Assembly (NCBI GenBank): GCA_944329365.1
Contig: CALVIC010000009.1
Location: 1 to 46,639 of the forward strand
Source: an uncultured Bacilli bacterium
Lineage (GTDB): Bacteria; Bacillota_I; Bacilli_A; RF39; UBA660
DNA length: 46,639 bases
Direction: 5' to 3'
The notes beneath the pieces were generated by a model that ran no database searches, was not told the origin of the DNA, and saw only the letters and a list, made by a program, of their open reading frames with translations. Numbering within the stretch: the first letter of the stretch is position 1; each line of letters begins with the position of its first letter. Of the stretch, positions 9,066 to 17,041 are shown piece by piece. The position numbers and the translations under genes were made by a program.

Positions 9066-9076
9066 AGGTTACCTCC

Positions 9077-10399
9077 TTACTTTCCAAAAATATCAGTTAA
9101 ATCGTCAATGTCGCGAACTTTAATACGATTGTATACTTTAGGTATATATTTATGCATGAGGAATTCGCCAATTACTTCGCCATTTGGCATAACTCCTGTC
9201 TGTTTAAATTTAAATATTTCTTTTTGTTCGATTTCGCCGTTTTTAATACCGGTTATTTCGTTGATTGCACTGACTCTTCTTCGACCGTCGGAAAATCTGG
9301 TTACTTGAACAACGATTTGAATTGCACTTTCGATATATTCTCTAATGGCAGCAACAGGAATTTCAACACCGTTCATCAAGACCATCGTTTCAAGCCTGTT
9401 TAGGGCATCTTCTGGACTGTTGGCGTGCATAGTGGTCATACTACCTTCATGACCGGTATTCATAGCTTGAAGCATATCGAAGGCTTCTTTGCCACGGACT
9501 TCACCGACGATTATACGGTCAGGTCTCATTCTAAGTGAATTAATTACTAAGTCTCTAATAGTTATAGCTCCTGAGCCTTCATAATTATCACTTCTAGTTT
9601 CAAGAGAAATGACGTGACTTTGTTTTAGCCTTAACTCAGCGGCATCTTCGATAGTGATTATACGATCAGCCGGATCGCAGAATGAGGATAAGACGTTTAA
9701 TAACGTCGTTTTCCCGGCGCCGGTTCCACCGACAATTAGAATATTTAATTTAGCGTGAACGCAGGCTTCTAAGAATCTTGCCATGTACGGCGTAAGGGTT
9801 CCTGTTCTTAGGAAGTCATCAATCGTAGCGAGTTCAGGTTTAAATTTTCTAATCGTTAGGACTGGGCCTTTTAACGATAGCGGTGGCAAGACAGCGTTTA
9901 ATCTCGAACCATCTGATAGTCTTGCATCGACCATCGGATGAGCTGTATCGATTGTTCTACCTAGTGGCTGAATCAGTCTTTGAATAACTCTTATGATGTG
10001 ATCGTTATTAATAAAGCTTACGGTTTCATCTTTGATTAATTTACCGTTTAATTCGATATATATTTCGCTTGGACTGTTGACCATTATTTCGGTTATTTCA
10101 TGATCTTTTAGCAGTTCGGTTAAGGGTCCAAAACCGTTTATTTCGTTATCGATGAGGTTATATATGTAACTTCTTTCGGCGTTTGATAAATCGTAGCGGT
10201 CGATGATTTCACTTGTCTGTTTTTTGACGAAGTCATCCATTGTTTCGCCGTTTTTGACATTGTTGTCGATTAAGTTTTGAATTATTTCATTGCGCAGTTT
10301 ATCTAGTAGTTCTTTGTTAGGAAATGCGTTATAATCACTTGTTGCAACTATTTCTGGTGTTTGCGGGCGATATTTAAATTCATCTATAAATTTTTTCAT
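9077..10399 (-). CDS. tadA: Tad pilus assembly ATPase TadA/CpaF
   Basis: A 440-residue type II/IV secretion ATPase of the CpaF subfamily, the cytoplasmic hexameric motor for Flp/Tad pilus extension. Seen: an N-terminal domain (GFGPLTELLKD, EIMVNSPSEIYIE), Walker A GGTGAGKTT at 224-232, the Asp box region IITIEDAAELRL, Walker B-like RPDRIIVGEVRG, and the His box GSMTTMHANSPEDAL. All catalytic elements are intact and the length is typical. It sits between the tadZ-like and tadB genes, 11-12 bp from each, with the standard Tad order. Confidence 0.95.
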   Translation of the reverse strand: MKKFIDEFKYRPQTPEIVATSDYNAFPNKELLDKLRNEIIQNLIDNNVKNGETMDDFVKKQTSEIIDRYDLSNAERSYIYNLIDNEINGFGPLTELLKDHEITEIMVNSPSEIYIELNGKLIKDETVSFINNDHIIRVIQRLIQPLGRTIDTAHPMVDARLSDGSRLNAVLPPLSLKGPVLTIRKFKPELATIDDFLRTGTLTPYMARFLEACVHAKLNILIVGGTGAGKTTLLNVLSSFCDPADRIITIEDAAELRLKQSHVISLETRSDNYEGSGAITIRDLVINSLRMRPDRIIVGEVRGKEAFDMLQAMNTGHEGSMTTMHANSPEDALNRLETMVLMNGVEIPVAAIREYIESAIQIVVQVTRFSDGRRRVSAINEITGIKNGEIEQKEIFKFKQTGVMPNGEVIGEFLMHKYIPKVYNRIKVRDIDDLTDIFGK

Positions 10400-10411
10400 G
10401 ATTATGGCCTC

Positions 10412-11152
10412 CTACTTTAGAAAATCATCAATAATGTGATTTAAAACTTCAATTCCTTTTTCTTTAGCATTTGCTTTATCTAATGTGGCGATTTCACCGT
10501 TTTGAACGTATTTTTGCAAGTTACGAAGGTGAAATGACTTCGGCAATGTGTAATCAATAGAATGGTTTAGAATTGTTTTGATATCGAATTTGCTAAATTC
10601 ATCTTGGTTTAGTGATTCGTTTAAAACAATTTTATAATTTGATTTTTCCATATCTTCATAGATGGTAATCATATTTTTCATGTTACGAAAATCCATAAGG
10701 TCGTTACTTAGAAGATATATTATTTGATCACTGTTATCATAAGTAATGAGGTTTACTCCGTCGATTATATGATTAGTATCGATAAGGATAACGTCGTATT
10801 TAAAGCTTAAGCGACTTAAAACAACGTTTATGTATTTTGGATCGATTTTATAGGCCATTCGAGGGTCTTTAGGAGCAGCTAAAAGGTCTATATAGTCGTT
10901 ATATTTGGTAATGTAGTCTTCAATCTGGTTAAAACGATTATTTTCAATATCACTAGCTAAGTCATAAAAATCGTTTTCGACTTGAACATTTAAGCTTGGG
11001 GCAATTACGCCTGAATGAAGGTCTAGGTCAACGATAATGGTTCGAAGTTTTCTTGTACTCAAAAGTCCGGCAATATTTAATACTGTCGTAGTTTTACCAG
11101 TTCCACCTTTTACTGATGTGACTGTAATTGTTTTAGCTTTAGCATTTTGCAT
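10412..11152 (-). CDS. tadZ: TadZ/CpaE-like ParA/MinD ATPase
   Basis: A 246-residue P-loop ATPase with deviant Walker A KGGTGKTTT (15-23), a switch region IIVDLDLHSGVIAPSL and DVILIDTNHIID near 130. In Tad loci this position is held by TadZ/CpaE, which places the pilus machine in the cell. The receiver-like domain common at the N-terminus of CpaE is absent, so this is the short, MinD-like form. The C-terminus (LNHSIDYTLPKSFHLRNL) resembles the end of MinD/CpaE proteins. It lies 12 bp after the second TadE gene and 12 bp before tadA. Confidence 0.85.
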   Translation of the reverse strand: MQNAKAKTITVTSVKGGTGKTTTVLNIAGLLSTRKLRTIIVDLDLHSGVIAPSLNVQVENDFYDLASDIENNRFNQIEDYITKYNDYIDLLAAPKDPRMAYKIDPKYINVVLSRLSFKYDVILIDTNHIIDGVNLITYDNSDQIIYLLSNDLMDFRNMKNMITIYEDMEKSNYKIVLNESLNQDEFSKFDIKTILNHSIDYTLPKSFHLRNLQKYVQNGEIATLDKANAKEKGIEVLNHIIDDFLK

Positions 11153-11164
11153 AATGTTTTCCCT

Positions 11165-11557
11165 CTATTCTTTTATTATTTTGCCAGTATCAAACTGACC
11201 GATATAGGTTAGGTTGATTTCAAATTGCTTTTTAAAAAGTTCACTATAAATACCGTTTGGATTGTGAGTAATATGAATTTCTATGGAGTTTTCGGTTATG
11301 CTTATTTCTTTGTTTCCTTCGATGTTTTTATCAAGCAGACGATTTAGTTTAGATTCGAGGTTTTCATCTTCTTGATGTTTTAGACCATATTCGATGGTAC
11401 TTTTGATTTCGTTTTCGTACTTGTTTTTTAGGTATGTTATGTTACCTAGTTCAAAGATGAAAGCCATAAAGAGAAGAAGAACGGGAAGTAAAACGACGAA
11501 GACGACGAGGCTTTGACCTTTACTGTTTAAAGATCGTCTTAGAAGTTTTAATTTCAT
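11165..11557 (-). CDS. TadE/TadF-type pseudopilin
   Basis: A 130-residue secreted protein. The N-terminus SKGQSLVVFVVLLPVLLLFMAFIFELGN is a TadE-family class III signal/transmembrane segment, followed by a ~90-residue charged beta-rich domain. TadE/F are minor pilins thought to be cut by the TadV peptidase after the conserved Gly. Its start overlaps the upstream TadE gene by 38 bp, implying coupled translation. No major Flp pilin or TadV gene is present nearby, so those must be encoded elsewhere. Confidence 0.8.
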   Translation of the reverse strand: MKLKLLRRSLNSKGQSLVVFVVLLPVLLLFMAFIFELGNITYLKNKYENEIKSTIEYGLKHQEDENLESKLNRLLDKNIEGNKEISITENSIEIHITHNPNGIYSELFKKQFEINLTYIGQFDTGKIIKE

Positions 11558-11855
11558 AGTCGCTTCCTAATAGTTGCTGAATGACTGGCGTGCTTATGGA
11601 AACTTTTTGGCTTAAGGTTAAAGTAATCATATCGTCTTTGGATTCTTCCGAAAGGTTTATATTTTCTTCTTCTAAGTAATTGTTTAAATTAGTCATGTCC
11701 CCATTTTCATAAAGGGTGGCTACTGTTTCTAGATCGTTATTTAAGTCGAATTTCTTCAAAAAAATATTACCAATATCGATCATCGAAATAACTATTAAGA
11801 GGAGTATTGGTAATACTAATATGAATTCAACTAGTGCTTGCCCCTTCTTATTCAT
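11520..11855 (-). CDS. TadE-type pseudopilin, first gene of the Tad operon
   Basis: A 111-residue protein with the TadE signature KKGQALVEFILVLPILLLIVISMIDIGN at its N-terminus, then a short acidic ectodomain. It resembles the next gene in architecture, suggesting duplication. It is the first gene of the minus-strand Tad operon; a TATAAT lies at 11880-11885 about 25 nt upstream, though no good -35 was found. Function is inferred from the family: a minor pilin or initiation subunit of the Tad pilus. Confidence 0.8.
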   Translation of the reverse strand: MNKKGQALVEFILVLPILLLIVISMIDIGNIFLKKFDLNNDLETVATLYENGDMTNLNNYLEEENINLSEESKDDMITLTLSQKVSISTPVIQQLLGSDYEIKTSKTIFKQ

Positions 11856-11935
11856 ATTATCACTCTACCTATCATATCAATTATATCAAATTTTTAAGTA
11901 AATTAAAATAAATTATTAAATATTTTAGAACTATC

Positions 11936-11959
11936 TAAAAAACTCCGTTAATTGGAGTT
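11936..11959 (-). terminator. Terminator after the TasA-like gene
   Basis: Minus strand AACTCC-AATTAAC-GGAGTT followed by TTTT. The stem spans the stop codon of the TasA-like gene and separates it from the Tad operon. Confidence 0.7.
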
Positions 11960-12457
11960 AGTAGCTTGAATGTATTCAACAACTATTTGGGCTTCACTGC
12001 TTGTTTCACTGCCATCATAATCTGGATTATAGGCAATTTCAACGGTTATTTGTTTAGTTTGACCTTGTTTTAAGGTTTCCCCAATATTATATCCAGCTGT
12101 TTGGATGGATACAGCATTGTTTGTTTCACCACTTGTGATGATGTTTTCTAATTTGGCATCGATATTTCCTTTGTTTTGAATAGTTACAATATATTTGACA
12201 CTGTCACCCGGTTCATAAAGGTTTGCCTCCATATTAGCGGTTGTTTGAGTCCAGGTTGGAGTTTTAGCGCTTTCACCAGAACCTTTTGTTTCAGATATGG
12301 AAACATTTGTAACTTCAATGTTCCAATTACCGGTAATTGCAGTACTTCCTTTGACATTAAAGCTTGTTTGAAAGGCGGCGTAACCGACGCTCAAACAAAG
12401 TAAAAGTGATAAACAAACGACTAAAATTATTTTTGTTTTTTTATTTTCTCTATGCAT
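11948..12457 (-). CDS. TasA/camelysin-like exported protein with SipW-type signal
   Basis: A 169-residue protein. Residues ~8-29 are a hydrophobic signal (IILVVCLSLLLCLSVGYAAF) of the SipW-dependent kind found on TasA, TapA-like and camelysin proteins. The mature part is a single beta-sandwich (GNWNIEVTNV, YEPGDSVKYIVTIQNKGNIDAKLENI, TKQITVEIAYNPD). In Bacillus this family forms surface or matrix fibres; here a surface role is inferred. It is clearly homologous to the first ~165 residues of the 420-residue protein near the end of the window. AAGGTAGGGAAG precedes the ATG and a TATAAT is present at 12476-12481. It is a single-gene unit between mutS and the Tad operon. Confidence 0.75.
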   Translation of the reverse strand: MHRENKKTKIILVVCLSLLLCLSVGYAAFQTSFNVKGSTAITGNWNIEVTNVSISETKGSGESAKTPTWTQTTANMEANLYEPGDSVKYIVTIQNKGNIDAKLENIITSGETNNAVSIQTAGYNIGETLKQGQTKQITVEIAYNPDYDGSETSSEAQIVVEYIQATNSN

Positions 12458-12499
12458 TGTTCTTCCCTACCTTCAATTATATTTTAACAAATTTTTTGA

Positions 12500-12546
12500 T
12501 AAAAATAAAGAAAAACATTTACACTTTTTAGAAGCGGTGTAAATGT
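12500..12546 (-). terminator. Terminator after mutS
   Basis: A perfect 10-bp stem, ACATTTACAC with GTGTAAATGT (12515-12524 and 12537-12546), is followed on the minus strand by TTTTCTTTATTTTT. Confidence 0.85.
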
Positions 12547-15080
12547 TAGTTTTCTTTAGATAACTTTTTTAATTTATAAAGTATATTCAAAGCGTCCATC
12601 GGGGTCGTTTCGAGAGGGTCGATTTTATCGAGTTCTTCTTCTAATTTGCTTTTCTTTGGAATTAGGGCATCGATTGGCAGGGTTTCTTGGATTTTATTAT
12701 CACGCGATTTTTCTTTACTTTCATACACCTTTAATATTTCGCTTGCCCTATTTATAACTTCGTTTGGAAGTTTTGCAAGTTTAGCTACGTGTATACCGTA
12801 ACTTTTAGAGGCTGGCCCTTCTTTTATTTTGTGCAAGAAGGTTATTTTTCCATCTTCTTCGTAGGCACTTACATGAATGTTCTTGAGGTGTTTTAGGGTT
12901 TCGTTTAAATCTGTTAATTCGTGGTAGTGAGTTGAGAAGAAGGTTTTGGCTTTGATGTTTTGGTGAATGTACTCAATAATCGCTTGAGCTAGAGCCATGC
13001 CATCAAAGGTCGAGGTTCCTCTTCCTAGTTCATCAAAGAGGATTAAGCTTTTATCAGTAGCACTTGTTATGGCGTTTCCAGCTTCCATCATTTCGACCAT
13101 GAAAGTCGATTCGCCACTGACTAGGTCGTCTGAGGCGCCAATTCTCGTATAAATTGCATCAAAGATTGGAAGCCTTGCTGTGCTAGCAGGAACAAAACAG
13201 CCTATTTGCATCATAATGGCAATAATGGCCATTTGCCTCATATAGGTCGATTTACCTGCCATATTCGGTCCGGTTATAAGTAAAATATTAGTTTTTTTAT
13301 CCATGATTATGTCATTCGTGACAAATTCCGCGTTTATTACTTTTTCGACGACTGGATGACGAGATTCTTTTATACAAATTTCATCTTCAGTGATTTGCGG
13401 TCTTACGTAATTGTTTTCTTCACTGATTGTTGCAAATGAAGTTAAAACATCTACTTCACTGATGATTTTAGCTATTGTTTGAAGTCTTGGAATGTATTTT
13501 TTTACTTCGTCTCTAATTTCTGTGAATAAATTATATTCGATTTCAACTATTTTCTCTTCGGCGTTTAAAATTAGAGCTTCTTTTTCTTTTAGAATTGGAC
13601 TTATGTATCTTTCACAGTTGGCTAGGGTTTGTCTTCTTTGGTATCCCCAATCTTCTTTTACTTCTTTGACGTTACCTTTACTGATTTCAATATAATAACC
13701 AAAGACACGGTTATAGCCAACTTTTAGATTTTTAATGCCGGTTCTTTCTCTTTCTTCGGTTTCAAATTTGGCGACAAAGTCTTTACCACCCTTTCTGAGC
13801 ACTTTTAATTCATCAAGTTCGACGTTATAACCTTCTTTAATTAGATATCCTTCCTTGGTCGATACTGGAGGATTTTCATAGATACTTTTTTCGAGTAAGT
13901 TATACAATTCATCTAGGGTTTCTAAGTTTTTAGGATAGTTTATCTTTGTTAAGATTTCTTTGATTTTTGGTAATATTTTGATAGAGTTTTTTAATTGTAA
14001 GAGATCTTTACCATTAGCTGAGCCAAAGGCAATTTTACCGCTTAATCTTTCAAGATCATAGACATCTGTCAAGTATTTTTCTAGGTCACTTTTTAAAATG
14101 AATTCGTTAATTAGAGTTGCGACGGTGTTTAATCTGTACTCGATTTCGTTTTTATCAACTAGTGGGTTTAACAGGTATGATTTTAAAAGTCTGGCACCCA
14201 TGGCAGTTTTGGTTTTATCTAAAAGCCACAATAATGAATACTGTCTTTCTTTTAATCTTAAGGTTTCAGTTAGTTCGAGGTTTCTTTTGGTGTGAACATC
14301 CATACGCATATGATCTTTGGTTTGCCTTATAATAACTTTTTGAAAATGTGAAAGGTCTCTTTTTTGATTATCGGCAATATAAGCTATTAGATGTTTTACG
14401 GAAATAATATATCTTTCATCGGTCAAATCTTTATATACTGATTCGCACTTGTCCGTTGTAATGTCGGTTATAGTTGCCGTTAAGTGGAACTGATTTTTTA
14501 AAATTTCGTATATGTTTTTATTAGTGTTTTCGGTCATAATTACTTCTTTGATACCAAGGTTTATAATTTCACTAACAACTTTAGAGGTGTCGTGTTCTAT
14601 CAAAAAGGCATATATTTCTCCGGTTGTAGCATCAGCGTATGAAATGCCGTAACAGTTTTTAAAATCGGTAATACTGGCAATAAAGTTATAATCGGTTTTG
14701 TTTAACATATCGTCATTCATGACAGTTCCCGATGAGACTATTTGAATGATGTCTCTTTTGACTATTCCTTTTGCAGCTTTAGGGTCTTCTAGTTGTTCAC
14801 ATATACCAATTTTATATCCTTTTTCAAGTAATTTATCAATATAACCACTAGCAGCATGATAAGGTATTCCACACATTGGTATGCGTTCTTCTAATCCTGC
14901 TGACTTACCTGTTAAAGTAAGTTCTAGTTCTCTACTTACTTTTTCGGCATCGTCAAAAAACATTTCATAAAAGTCACCTAATCTAAAGAAGATTATCAAA
15001 TCTTCATGAGCGTTTTTTATCTCTAAATACTGTTTCATCATTGGAGTTATTTTGTTCATATCGACACTTTTTCTATCCAT
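12546..15080 (-). CDS. mutS: DNA mismatch repair protein MutS
   Basis: An 844-residue full-length MutS that recognises mismatches and starts methyl-independent repair. Seen: the mismatch-contact Phe-x-Glu in GDFYEMF (35-41), the clamp/lever region, and the ABC-type ATPase with Walker A TGPNMAGKSTYM near 600, the signature STFMVEM and Walker B LILFDELGRGTSTFDG. The C-terminal helix-turn region (GIHVAKLAKLPNEVINRA) is present. AGGAAGTAG precedes the ATG at 15080. No mutL lies beside it in this window, although the pair is adjacent in many Firmicutes; downstream is the TasA-like gene after a terminator. Confidence 0.97.
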   Translation of the reverse strand: MDRKSVDMNKITPMMKQYLEIKNAHEDLIIFFRLGDFYEMFFDDAEKVSRELELTLTGKSAGLEERIPMCGIPYHAASGYIDKLLEKGYKIGICEQLEDPKAAKGIVKRDIIQIVSSGTVMNDDMLNKTDYNFIASITDFKNCYGISYADATTGEIYAFLIEHDTSKVVSEIINLGIKEVIMTENTNKNIYEILKNQFHLTATITDITTDKCESVYKDLTDERYIISVKHLIAYIADNQKRDLSHFQKVIIRQTKDHMRMDVHTKRNLELTETLRLKERQYSLLWLLDKTKTAMGARLLKSYLLNPLVDKNEIEYRLNTVATLINEFILKSDLEKYLTDVYDLERLSGKIAFGSANGKDLLQLKNSIKILPKIKEILTKINYPKNLETLDELYNLLEKSIYENPPVSTKEGYLIKEGYNVELDELKVLRKGGKDFVAKFETEERERTGIKNLKVGYNRVFGYYIEISKGNVKEVKEDWGYQRRQTLANCERYISPILKEKEALILNAEEKIVEIEYNLFTEIRDEVKKYIPRLQTIAKIISEVDVLTSFATISEENNYVRPQITEDEICIKESRHPVVEKVINAEFVTNDIIMDKKTNILLITGPNMAGKSTYMRQMAIIAIMMQIGCFVPASTARLPIFDAIYTRIGASDDLVSGESTFMVEMMEAGNAITSATDKSLILFDELGRGTSTFDGMALAQAIIEYIHQNIKAKTFFSTHYHELTDLNETLKHLKNIHVSAYEEDGKITFLHKIKEGPASKSYGIHVAKLAKLPNEVINRASEILKVYESKEKSRDNKIQETLPIDALIPKKSKLEEELDKIDPLETTPMDALNILYKLKKLSKEN

Positions 15081-15153
15081 AAATCTACTTCCTTTTCTGC
15101 CTTTAGTTATTATATCATTTTTTGAGTCTGAATTTCCAGGAAATAGTAAAATT

Positions 15154-15181
15154 AAAACAAAAGATTGAAAACTTTTGTTTT
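15154..15181 (-). terminator. Strong hairpin, probable terminator of a lost gene
   Basis: Perfect 10-bp inverted repeat AAAACAAAAG / CTTTTGTTTT with an 8-nt loop. On the minus strand it follows the remnant coding stretch that ends at 15270, so it is probably the old terminator of that gene. The T-tail on the minus side is short and interrupted. Confidence 0.5.
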
Positions 15182-15269
15182 ACGAGTAATAGCTAAATTT
15201 TAAACGTTTGATTGAAGTGACTTGATTATGCATGGTGAAAGACTTGTAACTTTAGATATTTTTTGGATA

Positions 15270-15446
15270 CTATCCTCTAGATTTAAGCAAATTCTTAGCT
15301 GTTTCGATTGGGACGCTTTCTTTACTGAATTTAATTCCATCAACTCCACCAATTTCAAGGACTTAATTAGATGTTATTTTTGTGTTAGAGTTTGCTTGAG
15401 CGAATATTTTAAGATCCTTGTCGGCTTTGGCAGATGTAATTACTAG
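15270..15446 (-). pseudogene. Unidentified coding remnant with internal stop
   Basis: On the minus strand one frame reads as a normal protein fragment: 27 codons (LVITSAKADKDLKIFAQAN and on), a TAA at 15363-15365, then 30 codons (VLEIGGVDGIKFSKESVP and on) to TAG at 15270. No start codon precedes it and there is an in-frame stop upstream. I do not recognise the family. Residue composition is protein-like, unlike the antisense frame, which is only a shadow. It lies directly after the Rpn remnant, in the degraded patch between mutS and the Fic gene. Confidence 0.4.
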
Positions 15447-15714
15447 CCATGATTATTCTTAATCATTTTATTTGGATTATCAGTATTATTCATTTCAAAA
15501 TTAACGGTATAATTAAATCAATGATTAAATCTTTATTTTCGTATTTTTCTTCTGAAAGTTCAGTGTTTTTAAAAACTAAATTTTGATAAATTCTATTTTT
15601 ATTTAATAAAAGTAGTTTACTTAGGACATATGATAATAGGTTTTTATTCCTTGGATCTTGCCATACGGCCTTAAATAATTTATCGAATGAAGCGGGAATT
15701 ATTTTACCTGGCAT
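15443..15714 (-). pseudogene. Broken Rpn/PD-(D/E)XK nuclease family gene
   Basis: The first frame (15490-15714, 74 codons) carries the usual start of Rpn-type PD-(D/E)XK 'transposase' nucleases: KIIPASFDKLFKAVWQDPRNKNLL followed by an L-K-N-x-E-L segment and KDLIIDLI. It then shifts frame near 15500, where the other frame gives VNFEMNNTDNP, matching the family's conserved Glu-containing strand, before a stop at 15443. The full protein would be ~250-300 residues. The good ribosome binding site AAGGAGG at ~15738 is followed by ATA rather than ATG and by a second apparent shift. It is a decayed gene, not a functional nuclease. Confidence 0.55.
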
Positions 15715-15955
15715 TAGATTTTTTTATTCGTTGTTTTCCTCCTTCATAGATAATCATAGTTCATGCATCTTCGATTTCCTTTTTTATTTTCAAATTTTTT
15801 TAATTTTTCCGAAAAAAATATGAAAAATGGTGGATTCCATAGTATTCTTAGCTTTAATTTACTCTTTTAGTTGTCCTTCTTATGGCAAACGCTGATACAA
15901 TTACACATGTTATTAGGCGATGATATTGTTTCTATATCAAAAAAACGTATTATCT

Positions 15956-16947
15956 TTATGTTCGATAATACATTTGATTTTTGCTAGTTGGTTTATCTGG
16001 AATTGTCATTTTTACTAAACCATTTTCAATAGCTGGATCTAAATAATTTTTTCTAAATGTTTCTTTGGATTTTATACCAAGTTTTTGCATGATTTCTGTT
16101 GCCGTCATAGGGATATTATAATCCATTACATCAAGAAGTTTAGATACATAGTTATTAGTTCGAGCAATTTCGGGCTCGGCTTTTAATAAAAATTCATTTA
16201 AAGTGTCGTTAATCATTTTTAACATAAACTCAATAAATGCAGTGGAGTTTCCGTTTTTATTGGAATTTGCTATTGCCCGATAGTAATCGGATTGGTATTT
16301 TTTTATTTGTGTTTCGATAGGAAGATATTCGAATATTCCTTTCCATTTTGTAAGTATAACATTTTGCCAAAGTCTGGCTATTCTTACATTACCGTCGCTA
16401 AATGGATGAATAAAAACAAATTCATAATGGAAAACACTAGATAGAATTAACGGGTGAATTTTATCTTTGCTTTTTTTCATCCAATCAAACAAATTTTGCA
16501 TAAGAGAAGGTACTAATTCGGGTTTTGGGGCTATAAAGATACAAACATCGTCATCGAATACACCCTCGTTACCTTTTCTAAATTCACCGGATTCTGTAAC
16601 CGTTAAATGAGTCATAACCTCATGAGCTTTTTTTAATCTAAAATACTATAAGGATTTAAATCGTTGATCATTTCATAGGCTTTATAGGCGTTTTGTACTT
16701 CTCTTATTTCTCTTTCTGGACCAATTACCATTTTGCCGTTTATAACATCTTTGACTTCATCTAAGGTTAACGAATTCGCTTCAATTGCAAGTGATGAATG
16801 AATAGAATTTATTCGATTGTTGCGTCTTAAAACAGGCATCTTGCTTAAATTATGAAATGTATCCAATTTGCCGAGTTTTTCCATGATATCGGCAATTAGG
16901 TTTAACATATTTGGGGTTATTTGAAATGGTGGGATGTATTTATCCAT
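15956..16947 (-). pseudogene. Fic-domain AMP-transferase gene interrupted by a frameshift
   Basis: Two frames form one Fic protein. Codons from 16947 to 16633 (104 aa) hold the N-terminal helices with the inhibitory helix HSSLAIEAN (Glu56) and ...QNAYKAYEMI. Codons from 16615 to 15956 (219 aa) hold the Fic core HPFSDGNVRIARLW and a C-terminal winged-helix-like region (TATEIMQKLGIKSKETFRKNYL). At 16628-16636 the minus strand reads GATTAAAAAAAGC; one extra T gives GAT TTA AAA AAA GCT and a continuous protein. The Fic motif is normally HPFx(D/E)GN(G/K)R; here the G/K position is Val. Intact relatives AMPylate target proteins. With the shift and the substitution, activity is doubtful. A sequencing error cannot be excluded. 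Confidence 0.75.
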
Positions 16948-16990
16948 AACTTTTCACCTCTTTATCTTATATATATTATGCTATAAATAC

Positions 16991-17014
16991 TAAAAATAAG
17001 CAATTATCTTGCTT
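16991..17014 (-). terminator. Terminator after ylbL with AAGCAAGAT repeats
   Basis: Minus strand AAGCAA-GATAA-TTGCTT then ATTTTT. Two further copies of AAGCAAGAT lie between this hairpin and the ylbL stop (17016-17038), so three direct copies occur in ~40 bp. Confidence 0.6.
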
Positions 17015-17041
17015 AAATCTTGCTTATTATCTTGCTTAAAA

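Noticed and set aside
15222-15446. 74-codon plus-strand ORF
   Set aside because: It is antisense to a protein-like remnant on the minus strand and has low-complexity, Phe/Cys-rich content without a ribosome site.
16628-16634. A7 tract as a phase-variation switch for the Fic gene
   Set aside because: The stop codon TAA comes before the tract, so changes in A number cannot restore the frame.
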